Shown here in pieces: positions 9,070-17,276 of a stretch of DNA of 64,000 bases (positions are counted from its first letter, which is position 1; each line of letters begins with the position of its first letter). This stretch comes from SIG299 sp964544055 (lineage in GTDB: Bacteria > Bacillota > Clostridia > Lachnospirales > Lachnospiraceae): positions 1 to 64,000 of the forward strand of contig CAZJAA010000008.1 in NCBI GenBank assembly GCA_964544055.1, written 5' to 3'. A program made the translations under genes and the position numbers. The notes beneath the pieces were generated by a model. The model saw nothing but the letters and a program-made list of their open reading frames with translations, made no database searches and had not been told where the DNA came from.

Positions 9070-9783
9070 TTAAGGTTCTATCGCTGTAGAAAGCGGTTTA
9101 TCCGGTTCGTTAAGCAATAAATCGGCATAAATTCCGCCAAGCTTTCTTAATTCTTCTGCAATCATGCCGGCAAAAAAACGTGCGCCATCCGGACGCAGAT
9201 GCGAGTTATCTGCTTTGCCTTCCGGAAAATTTGGGTAACTTCCTGCCGGAAAATTCATAAACCATTGTTTGCTTGCTTCGTCTCCGGCTTCGGAGACTGC
9301 TCGGAAGCTCAGTGCGCATAAATCAATCAGTGGAACATCCAGTTTTTTTGCGGTCTGGCGCATTGCCTCGGGATAGCTGCCGTGAGTATCTAAAAGTATA
9401 CCGTTTTCATCAAACTGGCGGCGGCAGAGTGGAGTAATCAGAACAGGATGTGCTTTGCGGTTTTTTGCCACATTGACGAATTTTTCGAGATTGACAGCGT
9501 AATCACCATATGCTTCGGTATAGCGGCTGGGGTCTGCCTGTTTTTCATCATTGTGTCCAAACTGGATAAAGAGAAAATCTCCTTCGCGGATGTCGTTATA
9601 AATGGCGGCAAGACGGGATTCGTCAATGAAGCTTTTGGTGCTTCGGCCATTTTCGGCATGGTTGAGAACAAACACGCTTCGTTTTAAATAGAGCGGGAGC
9701 ATTTGTCCGATACCGGTTTCCGGGTAGGTAAAAATGTTTTTCTGTGCGACAATGGAGTCGCCGGCATAATAAAGCTTTGTCAT
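9070..9783 (-). CDS. SGNH-hydrolase, CE12-type carbohydrate acetylesterase
   Basis: Predicted deacetylase of acetylated pectin or xylan fragments, 237 residues, cytoplasmic. The four SGNH blocks are visible: AGDSIVAQ with nucleophile Ser near residue 9, NGRSTKSF with the oxyanion Gly, QFGHNDEKQ with the Asn, and DNSHLRPDGARFFA with the Asp/His pair. This pattern is that of rhamnogalacturonan acetylesterase (CE12). Ribosome site GAAAGGAA precedes the ATG. It lies between the AraC-type regulator (85 bp upstream) and the GH43 gene, which suggests removal of acetyl groups before the GH43 enzyme acts. Specificity (pectin or xylan) is inferred only. Confidence 0.85.
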   Translation of the reverse strand: MTKLYYAGDSIVAQKNIFTYPETGIGQMLPLYLKRSVFVLNHAENGRSTKSFIDESRLAAIYNDIREGDFLFIQFGHNDEKQADPSRYTEAYGDYAVNLEKFVNVAKNRKAHPVLITPLCRRQFDENGILLDTHGSYPEAMRQTAKKLDVPLIDLCALSFRAVSEAGDEASKQWFMNFPAGSYPNFPEGKADNSHLRPDGARFFAGMIAEELRKLGGIYADLLLNEPDKPLSTAIEP

Positions 9784-9868
9784 GGTGAAACGTTCCTTTC
9801 TGTTCTATGGATGATATCAGATGTGTGGGTGCATAAGCTGCCGGTTCATCTGTAATGGCAGTGCTGAG

Positions 9869-12154
9869 TCAGTCCTCTGTCTGGTTCCGGCGAAATTCCT
9901 TTGGAGAGGCTCCGTACACTTTTTTAAAGGCACGCCGGAACGAGTTTGGGTTGTTGTAACCCAGGTGATGATATAATTCGGAAAGCGGTATATCTGTTTT
10001 TTTTAATAATTGTATTGCCTGCTGCATCCGGAGTTCTTCCAGATATTCCGAGAAATTTCTTCCGGCTTCTGCCTTGAATAAGTAGGAGAAATAGCTTTCG
10101 GAAATGGAAAATTCCTCAGAGATTTTTTTTAGGCTTAAATCCGGGTCATGATAATTTTTACTGATATAAGTCTGGATAGAAGCAATCAGCTGATTTCCGG
10201 AGGGTGTCTGTTTAAAGCAGGAGGAAAGAGTAAGTGCAAGCGTCAGCATTCCGTTTAGCGTGGTTTCATCGGTGAGTGTTGCTTCAAAATCTGCCGGAAG
10301 GGCAGGAGATTTTTCCGGAAGCCCTTGGACAATTTTAATCAGGGTGGTTCGTAAATCGGACAATAACCAGCTTACGTTTGCTGGTGACAGAGAACGATAT
10401 TCCATGTTTTCCCGGTGAAGCAGTTTGAAAATTTCGTTAATCTGGGTTGTGTTGGCCGCCTGAATGAAGGCAGTCAGCTGTTGTGCCATTTCATATGGAT
10501 AATAGTAGGTTTCATTGCTTCTGGAAAGCTCCCGGTAGCTTTGGAAGATGCGGTCTTCTTTGAGGAGGCTGACTGCTTCGAGTGCCTGCTGGTAAGATTT
10601 CCAGAAATACGGAAGCTTTGTATTGGAATCTCCAAGCCCGGCAAAAACCCAGAGAGAATGCTCGGACAGAAGATAGTTGTGTAGTTCGGTGAAAGTGTTT
10701 CGGATGGCAGCAATACAGTCCGGTGCGTCGGTGGCTGCTTCATCTGACAGCAGCAGGGCAAAGTTATTGACATCCGGGTGATAAATTAAAATGTCACTGC
10801 CAAAGTACTGATAAAAGCATCGGTATAAAAGAGACTCATATTCCTGAAGCTGATAATGATTGACGTTGTCTAACTGTTCCAGACGAAGGGAAATCAGCAG
10901 AACGTGAAAGTGCAGACTACCAAGTCCCTTGAGCTTTAAAAAGTCGTTGATTTCATGGATATCCTGCTCGGAGGCTACGGCACCCTTCATGATACGCGCC
11001 ACATAGGCACTGTAAACAAGGGGACGCTGCTTATTGAGGGCATCCAGCAGGGAGAGGTTTGCGTCCTGTAAGACCTCATTCTTCTCTTGTAGAATAGAGT
11101 TTTCTTGATGCGCCGTTTCCAGATGTTCCTTCATTGCCTGAATTGGTTTTACATTTGCCCTGGACAGAGAAAAAATAATCAGAAAGGAAATCAGTAAAAC
11201 CACCGCAATGGCTACCAAATAGGTTGTCTGATATGCAGCCAGATCATTCAGAAGATAGGCAGAGGGCTGGATTAAATAGTAGTTCCAGCCATTATAGGAG
11301 GAGCTGGCTTTGGTAATAGTAAAATTCTGGCCGTTCCGGGTAAACTCTTCGGTGCGGTAGGCAGAGGAAGAATGGTCAGCAAGCAGAATTAGTGATTCTA
11401 TCTTTGTGGAAAAGTCGGCATCGTTTCCAATGGTAAAGGCGTGTTGTCCGGTTTTGTATGTAACATACAGAAAGGAGGAAGAACTGTTTAGAACTTCCCT
11501 AAAATATGCCTGCAAAGCGGATAGATTTAACTCAAAGCACGCAATGCCCGGTCGGTAGGTTTCGGAAAAGGTGGCGGATAATGGAATCTTATAAAGGTAA
11601 GTTGCTTCGGCTGCACTGGTATAGTCCGTAAACGGAAGCAGCAGCATTACATTATCATAAGAGGAAATCAGTTCGTCGCGCTTTTGGGCAGCGGCTTCCT
11701 CCAGTCCGGTTCTTTGAAAATAGAACATTTCTTTGGAGGCAAACTGGGACGGAGAGAGAAAATATTCTGTTTCCGGCAGATAGACATAAAAGCTTTGCAC
11801 CGGAAGCATTGCCTGCATGGACATGAGGTTGGAAAGATATTCCATGGATTCTTTTCCGGAAGCGTAAAAATGGTAGTTTTTTTCACTTTCTTTCAGATAG
11901 GAAAGCGCCTTTATTGTTTCGTTTGAACCAATCTGGGTTGTCAGGGTACTGAACAGACGAAGTGCGGTATCCATTTCTTTTACGCTGTTTTCGAGCTGTG
12001 TGGTATTCTGACGGTAAGTGCTGTTACGATAGGTACTTCGCAGGGAAAACATAAAAAAGAAGCCTAGTATCAGTACAAAAAGCAGAACGGTACTGTAAGA
12101 GGTTACAAAACGGAATAAGAGAGAGTGGTGTTTGTCGGTTTTAGTTTGTATCAT
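9869..12154 (-). CDS. Membrane-anchored AraC-family sensor/regulator
   Basis: Transcription factor of 761 residues built like the YesN/AraC membrane regulators of Firmicute polysaccharide loci. A first membrane segment (about 14-38) and a second (about 310-332) bracket an extracytoplasmic Cache-like domain. A linker and a GGDEF-remnant-like middle domain follow, then a C-terminal double HTH (about 657-757) with HDPDLSLKKISEEFSISESYFS and the AraC signature GYNNPNSFRRAFKKVYG. Start ATG 12154 has AGGAGA upstream; an in-frame ATG at 12238 lacks one. It is divergent from the lipoprotein/permease genes and heads the esterase-GH43 genes, so it probably senses the transported sugar or its binding protein and activates both sides. 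Confidence 0.88.
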   Translation of the reverse strand: MIQTKTDKHHSLLFRFVTSYSTVLLFVLILGFFFMFSLRSTYRNSTYRQNTTQLENSVKEMDTALRLFSTLTTQIGSNETIKALSYLKESEKNYHFYASGKESMEYLSNLMSMQAMLPVQSFYVYLPETEYFLSPSQFASKEMFYFQRTGLEEAAAQKRDELISSYDNVMLLLPFTDYTSAAEATYLYKIPLSATFSETYRPGIACFELNLSALQAYFREVLNSSSSFLYVTYKTGQHAFTIGNDADFSTKIESLILLADHSSSAYRTEEFTRNGQNFTITKASSSYNGWNYYLIQPSAYLLNDLAAYQTTYLVAIAVVLLISFLIIFSLSRANVKPIQAMKEHLETAHQENSILQEKNEVLQDANLSLLDALNKQRPLVYSAYVARIMKGAVASEQDIHEINDFLKLKGLGSLHFHVLLISLRLEQLDNVNHYQLQEYESLLYRCFYQYFGSDILIYHPDVNNFALLLSDEAATDAPDCIAAIRNTFTELHNYLLSEHSLWVFAGLGDSNTKLPYFWKSYQQALEAVSLLKEDRIFQSYRELSRSNETYYYPYEMAQQLTAFIQAANTTQINEIFKLLHRENMEYRSLSPANVSWLLSDLRTTLIKIVQGLPEKSPALPADFEATLTDETTLNGMLTLALTLSSCFKQTPSGNQLIASIQTYISKNYHDPDLSLKKISEEFSISESYFSYLFKAEAGRNFSEYLEELRMQQAIQLLKKTDIPLSELYHHLGYNNPNSFRRAFKKVYGASPKEFRRNQTED

Positions 12155-12303
12155 ATATGTAAATTCTCCTGCGGTGTTTTCGTTAAAAATGAGGTATGAG
12201 CAGACAACGGTATGTTCTGCATATCGTAAAAATTGCACTATTATTATAACAAAGTGGTCTGGCTATTGCAACTTGAAAAAGTGCAAATTTTTTGAAAGAA
12301 ATG

Positions 12304-12319
12304 ATGTAAGCGGTTACAA
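12304..12319. promoter_or_regulatory. cre site (CcpA operator)
   Basis: ATGTAAGCGGTTACAA matches the 16-base cre consensus WTGNNARCGNWWWCAW at every position. It lies in the divergent gap, 100 bp before the lipoprotein start and just upstream of the promoter at 12336-12365. This points to carbon catabolite repression of the locus. Confidence 0.75.
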
Positions 12320-12335
12320 TCCAAAGAATTGTAGC

Positions 12336-12365
12336 TTGTTTCTTTTGATGAAAATATGGTATGAT
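12336..12365 (+). promoter_or_regulatory. Probable sigma-A promoter of the sugar ABC transporter operon
   Basis: TTGTTT (12336-12341) and TATGAT (12360-12365) with an 18-bp spacer, 55 bp before the lipoprotein ATG. The cre site ends 16 bp upstream of the -35. Confidence 0.5.
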
Positions 12366-12419
12366 TAGTACATCGAATCGGGGAAGGGGTTTCCCTGAAA
12401 AAAATGGAGGAACAAAAAC

Positions 12420-14012
12420 ATGAGAAAAACATTAAAAAAGCTTCTTGCGCTGACGCTTGTAGCAACCATGACAGTCGGACTGGCAGCGTGCGGCAGCAAG
12501 GAACCGTCTGGCAACAGCGAAAATCCAACTTCCGCTGCAGATAACGGAAACGAAGCTGCAAACAGCGGAACCGAAAAGAAGAATCTGGACAAGCTGACCA
12601 TTATGGTGGACGGTACCGTGCAGTTTGCAAATCCGGCACACGGCGGTGCACAGTTTGAGGCAGAACTAGAAAAGTTAATGGGAATTGATGTGGAAATCAT
12701 TATGCCTGACCATTCCAGCTACTACAGCACGGTATCCCAGACGTTTGCAAATCCGGATAAATCCTATTGGCCGGATATTGTACTGATGGGCTCTACTTAT
12801 TATGTACAGTATGCGCAGAACGGAATTCTGGTGGATATCACCGATATGTGGAACAATTCCGAAATCAAGGCTTCTGGTCGTGTAACCAATACACAGATTT
12901 TCGAAGACAGCCTGATTAACGGAAGATTATACGGTATTGCACCTTCCAGAGGTAACGGCTGTGTAACTTATGTAAAAAAGACATGGTTGGAAAGAGCAGG
13001 CTACACAATGGACGATCTGCCTACTACCTATGCAGAATATACCGAAATGCTGGATGCATTTAAGGAACTCAGTCCGGAAGGTTATGCGTTAACTTCCTCC
13101 GGTCTTGTAAACCTGGAAGCACCGTACACAAACTATCTGCCGGAATTTTTCTGGAATGCATATCCTGACTTTTATCAGACTGCATCCGGCGAATGGGTAG
13201 ATGGCTTTACGCAGCCGGAAATGTATGATGCTATGGAACGTCTGGCTGATGGTGTGGCAAACGGATGGATTGACCCTGAATTTTCCACCAACCAGACCTC
13301 TGACTGCCGTAATAAGTTCTACGCTGACAAGTGCGGCGTGTTTACATACTGGGCCGGTACATGGGCAAGCAACCTGGAAGAAAACCTTGCTTTAATTGGT
13401 TCCCCGTCTGAGCTTGTTGCCCTTGAGCCAATTGAAGAGCTTGGCAATTATGTAGAGCGTTATGCTCCGATGTGGGTTATTACTTCTGCCTGCGAAAATC
13501 CGGAACAGGCATTTGATTTGTTCTTCGGCACTATGTTAGACGGAGCAGAGGGACAGAGTCTCTGGACCTATGGTGTAGAAGATGTACACTGGAGCACAAA
13601 GGGCGAAACCATCACAACTGGTACCGGAAGAAAAGCAAAGTCCATTACTTACGCAGATGGTGAATTCCATTTCAAGGCAGATTTGGAAACTGGCGTTTCC
13701 CTTTATAACAAGAACCATATTGATCCGATGCTTTCTGTAGTAAGCTTTATCGAAGGCAAGGATCCGGGTGTAAATGCCATTGATGAAACAGCAACCGCTT
13801 CAGCTAACTTATTCTACAGCAACAGCATAAGTGCACCGAAGATGGTTTCCAACGATGCCATGTATAAGTATTATTCGACCGTTATGTCTGCAAGAATCAT
13901 GCTGGTAGAACTGGTAGCTTCCGGAGAATACTCCATTGAAGATGCGTATGCAAGATATCAGGATGAGCAGGGTGCAAATGTACAGGCAATTCTGGATGCC
14001 TTAAATAAGTAA
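12420..14012 (+). CDS. Extracellular sugar-binding lipoprotein of an ABC transporter (LplA-like)
   Basis: Binds oligosaccharide outside the cell and delivers it to the two permeases that follow. 530 residues. A lipoprotein signal peptide is clear: basic MRKTLKKLL, a hydrophobic stretch and the lipobox LAAC with the lipid-accepting Cys near residue 23, then a Ser/Asn-rich linker (24-60). The mature part is a family 1 solute-binding protein of the large LplA/YtcQ group (about 500 residues). Ribosome site GGAGG sits 9 bases before the ATG. First gene of a plus-strand operon (gap of 20 bp to the next). No ATPase subunit is encoded here; such systems usually share an MsmX-type ATPase encoded elsewhere. 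Confidence 0.92.
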   Translation: MRKTLKKLLALTLVATMTVGLAACGSKEPSGNSENPTSAADNGNEAANSGTEKKNLDKLTIMVDGTVQFANPAHGGAQFEAELEKLMGIDVEIIMPDHSSYYSTVSQTFANPDKSYWPDIVLMGSTYYVQYAQNGILVDITDMWNNSEIKASGRVTNTQIFEDSLINGRLYGIAPSRGNGCVTYVKKTWLERAGYTMDDLPTTYAEYTEMLDAFKELSPEGYALTSSGLVNLEAPYTNYLPEFFWNAYPDFYQTASGEWVDGFTQPEMYDAMERLADGVANGWIDPEFSTNQTSDCRNKFYADKCGVFTYWAGTWASNLEENLALIGSPSELVALEPIEELGNYVERYAPMWVITSACENPEQAFDLFFGTMLDGAEGQSLWTYGVEDVHWSTKGETITTGTGRKAKSITYADGEFHFKADLETGVSLYNKNHIDPMLSVVSFIEGKDPGVNAIDETATASANLFYSNSISAPKMVSNDAMYKYYSTVMSARIMLVELVASGEYSIEDAYARYQDEQGANVQAILDALNK

Positions 14013-14032
14013 TTCCAAAGAGGGGATGAAAG

Positions 14033-14980
14033 ATGGAAAAAGTAAAAAAGAAAAAAAAGGCAGTCAGCCAGAAGCCATTGTCTGCTCGCTTATATACCTA
14101 CCGCTGGTTCTATCTGATGTTTGTACCCGTACTTGTTTTTCTGTTTATTTTTAACTTTATGCCGCTTGCCGGATTGCGTTATATGTTTTACAGCTATCCG
14201 GATGCGGATAATATCGTATGGGTCGGACTTGAAAACTTTAAGCGGCTGTTTGGCGAAAAAATGTTCTGGACTTCGTTTAAGAACACACTGGAACTGAGCC
14301 TTGTAAAACTGCTCTTAAATACCTTTATGGCGGTTGTTATCTCTTTATTATTAAATGAAATGATAAACGTCTGGTTTAAAAAGATTACACAGACCATTAT
14401 CTACCTGCCGCACTTTATGTCCTGGGTAGTAACGGCATCCGTGTTCACACTGATTTTATCTTACTCCAATTCCGGTCTGGTAAACTCCATACTGGAAAGT
14501 CTCGGCATTATTGTAGACGGAGAAGAAATCAAGTTTCTGGAATCCGTAGAGTGGTGGAGATGGACCTACTATGTGATTAACATCTGGAAGGATACCGGAT
14601 GGGGAACCATCATATTCCTTGCAACGCTTTCCGGCATCAGTCCGGAACTATATGAAGCAGCACAGATTGACGGTGCAAATCGCTGGGCACGCATGCGGTG
14701 GATTACCTTCCCAAGTCTTGCAAATACCATTATTACCGTGCTGATTTTAAATCTTGCAAAGATTATGAACCTGTTCGAATCGGTATTCGTATTAACCAAC
14801 AATCAGGTAACCGACGTTTCCCAGGTATTGCAGACCTATGTTTATGACATGACGTTTGGTTCCGGCGCAGACTACGGATTTTCTACCGCCGTTGGTTTTT
14901 TCCGTTCGGTTGTAGGCTGTCTGTTAGTAATCATCTGTAACTACGCAAGCAAAAAAGTCCGCGGACGCGGAATCGTTTAG
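14033..14980 (+). CDS. Sugar ABC transporter permease, LplB type
   Basis: Inner-membrane permease of 315 residues with six predicted membrane segments (first about 25-48, last about 285-305). The ATPase-contact EAA loop reads ELYEAAQIDGANRWARMRWITFP (about 203-225). It pairs with the next gene to form the channel for the lipoprotein-bound sugar. The gap to the next start is only 10 bp, so they are co-transcribed and probably co-translated. Confidence 0.93.
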   Translation: MEKVKKKKKAVSQKPLSARLYTYRWFYLMFVPVLVFLFIFNFMPLAGLRYMFYSYPDADNIVWVGLENFKRLFGEKMFWTSFKNTLELSLVKLLLNTFMAVVISLLLNEMINVWFKKITQTIIYLPHFMSWVVTASVFTLILSYSNSGLVNSILESLGIIVDGEEIKFLESVEWWRWTYYVINIWKDTGWGTIIFLATLSGISPELYEAAQIDGANRWARMRWITFPSLANTIITVLILNLAKIMNLFESVFVLTNNQVTDVSQVLQTYVYDMTFGSGADYGFSTAVGFFRSVVGCLLVIICNYASKKVRGRGIV

Positions 14981-14990
14981 GAGGATTATC

Positions 14991-17177
14991 ATGGATAAGA
15001 AGAAAAAGCTTTCCCGTGCCGGTCTTGCCTCTCTGGTTCTCTGCGTGTTAGCAGCGGCGGCATTTTTTCTGCCGTTAAGTACCGGAAGCAGCATGACGGA
15101 CTTTTCGTTAACGTATGCTTATAATATTGTTGACATCATTAAAATTATTTTTCATCCGGAGAATTATACCGGTGGAGCTTCCTTTTCCTTTGCAGCTCCG
15201 TTTCTGATGTCCTGCATCGGACTTGTTTTGGCATTTGCCGCAGTAATCGTATTATTTGTACTGGTTCTGCGTGGTGCAGCCAACGGCATCAAGAGAGTAC
15301 TTGCAGTATGCATTCTGTTTGTTACCTTATTTATGGGGCTGTTATATAACTCCTACATGACCGGAATTGCCGCACCGGTATATGATACCAATGACAGCAG
15401 TGTTGTTTTAAAGGAAGCAAATAATTTCTACGGCAAAGACATTTTATTTCAAATCAAGCTGAAAACGAGAACCAGTTCTCCGAACAGTTGGAAAAAGCCG
15501 ATAGAAAAGTTTACGGAAGCTGTTCCAGAGCTTGGTTTAACCATCCATGCGGAAGAAGTTGCAGAGCGTTTGACAGCACTGGCAGAGTATGCCGGAGGCT
15601 TCGACTATAAAGCATCTACCAATGATAAGAAAAAAGCGAATACCTATATTTTAAATGAACTTCTGGACATTATTCCGGTAGAACAGCAGCAGGAGATTTT
15701 TGCTGATTATTTTGCACAAAGAACAAAAGAAGTATCTGCGGTGAATTCCACTTACGGTATTGGTTTTTTTGTACTGATGGCAGTCCTGATTGGTTTGGCT
15801 GGAACCTGCTATTGTGAACGAAGCAAAGAAGGCTACAGAAACAATGGTATTCCGGCGAATTGTATGTTTGTCGGTCTGATGACATTAACGTTTGGCTTAT
15901 TGCTTTTATATCCGATTTTTTCTGCGGGCAGTCTGACAACCGGCCTTACCAAAACCTCTGTCTTGTTTGCACTTCTTTCCCTGCTAAAGGTGCTGGATAT
16001 GCGTACAACGGCAGTGCTGCTTGGTGTTAATCCGGAAGTGATGAATCAGGCATGGATTACTGTTGCTGTAGTACTTATCGTGCTTTCTATGGCATGTATG
16101 GTTGTCTTTGTTGTGATGGCAGCCAGAAAGCGTGGCGTAAAGCTGCGCCGGGTATTCAGTGTGGCAGCCTGTATCCTTTTAGTTGCAGGAGGTCTGCTGT
16201 TAGCCTCCGGTCTTGGACAGAACGGTACATACAACACAAAGCTTGGCGAATATACCGGAAGTCTTCAGCTGGATGGATTTTTCTTTTTTATTCTGGCTCT
16301 GGCAATTACGGCAGCGATTATTCCGTTTACGGTTTATACCGACAAGGAACGGTTTAAAGTGTTTTCTGTAGTGAATGTCATTATTTTCCTTGTGGTGTGT
16401 GCGTTTATTATCGTTCCGCTCTGGAAAGTACTGGTGGATTCTCTGGATGCCCAAGCGGGATATGGCCTTAGAATGTGGCCGAAGGAATTTTCGCTTACCG
16501 GTTATCAGACCATTGTAACGAATGTGGCAATTCGCCGTCCGTTCCTGATTTCCGTACTGACAACCGTCTGCGGAACATTTCTTGGTCTGTTGCTTTCCAC
16601 ACTGGGAGCGTATGTACTCATCCAGTTTGAAATGCCGGGCAGAAATCTTCTGGCAAACATGCTTTTGTTTACTATGATTTTCCAGGCAGGCATGATTCCA
16701 ACCTATTTGTTAATGACGAAGATTGGTTTGTACAACTCGCTCTGGGTAGTTATTTTACTGCCGGCAATGAATGTATATAATCTGGTGCTGATGAGAAACT
16801 TTTTTGAAGGTATTCCAAAGAGTTTGTTTGAGTCGGCATCCATTGACGGCTGTACCCCGATGGGAACGTTTTTTAAAATTGTGCTTCCGCTATCCAAAGC
16901 GGCACTGGCCTCCATCGGCTTAATGTTTGCCGTAGCATACTGGAACGATTACACCAATTACAAGCTCTACATTTCCAATACCGAGCTTCATAACTTCCAG
17001 ATGAAGCTTCGTGACATGTTCTACGGAAGCTCCGGTGCAAATGCTGTTGCCGGTGCCAATACCGAGACCTTAAAGAATGCGGCAATCATGGTAGCCATTC
17101 TTCCGTTTATGATTGCATATCCATTCCTTCAGAAGTACTTTGTAAAAGGCGTGAATGTCGGTGCGGTAAAAGAGTAA
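14991..17177 (+). CDS. Sugar ABC transporter permease, LplC type, with long membrane N-terminus
   Basis: Second permease of the sugar importer. The last 290 residues are an ordinary LplC/YtcP permease with the EAA loop SLFESASIDGCTPMGTFFKIVLP (about 610-632). Ahead of it lie about 430 extra residues with roughly eight hydrophobic segments (near 11-28, 71-95, 101-118, 256-275, 287-308, 353-380, 389-406, 427-447) and a soluble stretch at about 130-245. Ordinary members are about 295 residues in total. The reading frame is continuous and has GGAGG before the ATG. The extension matches no family I can name; it may sense or couple to the regulator. Confidence 0.9.
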   Translation: MDKKKKLSRAGLASLVLCVLAAAAFFLPLSTGSSMTDFSLTYAYNIVDIIKIIFHPENYTGGASFSFAAPFLMSCIGLVLAFAAVIVLFVLVLRGAANGIKRVLAVCILFVTLFMGLLYNSYMTGIAAPVYDTNDSSVVLKEANNFYGKDILFQIKLKTRTSSPNSWKKPIEKFTEAVPELGLTIHAEEVAERLTALAEYAGGFDYKASTNDKKKANTYILNELLDIIPVEQQQEIFADYFAQRTKEVSAVNSTYGIGFFVLMAVLIGLAGTCYCERSKEGYRNNGIPANCMFVGLMTLTFGLLLLYPIFSAGSLTTGLTKTSVLFALLSLLKVLDMRTTAVLLGVNPEVMNQAWITVAVVLIVLSMACMVVFVVMAARKRGVKLRRVFSVAACILLVAGGLLLASGLGQNGTYNTKLGEYTGSLQLDGFFFFILALAITAAIIPFTVYTDKERFKVFSVVNVIIFLVVCAFIIVPLWKVLVDSLDAQAGYGLRMWPKEFSLTGYQTIVTNVAIRRPFLISVLTTVCGTFLGLLLSTLGAYVLIQFEMPGRNLLANMLLFTMIFQAGMIPTYLLMTKIGLYNSLWVVILLPAMNVYNLVLMRNFFEGIPKSLFESASIDGCTPMGTFFKIVLPLSKAALASIGLMFAVAYWNDYTNYKLYISNTELHNFQMKLRDMFYGSSGANAVAGANTETLKNAAIMVAILPFMIAYPFLQKYFVKGVNVGAVKE

Positions 17178-17178
17178 C

Positions 17179-17207
17179 TTGTTAAATAAATGATAATATG
17201 ATATAAT
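17179..17207 (+). promoter_or_regulatory. Sigma-A promoter of the ABC exporter gene
   Basis: TTGTTA (17179-17184), 17-bp spacer, TATAAT (17202-17207). It begins just after the permease stop, and its transcript would start within the hairpin at 17208-17244. Confidence 0.6.
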
Positions 17208-17244
17208 AGCCTGTCGTAGTGGGAAACCGTGCGGCAGGCTTTTT
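17208..17244 (+). terminator. Intrinsic terminator after the sugar transporter operon
   Basis: AGCCTG (17208-17213) pairs with CAGGCT (17235-17240) in a stem extended by CG/CG pairs, followed by TTTTT. It overlaps the start region of the next transcript, so it might also act as a leader hairpin for that gene. Confidence 0.6.
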
Positions 17245-17276
17245 ATGTAAAACACAGTTTGCAGAGGAGAACTGTC

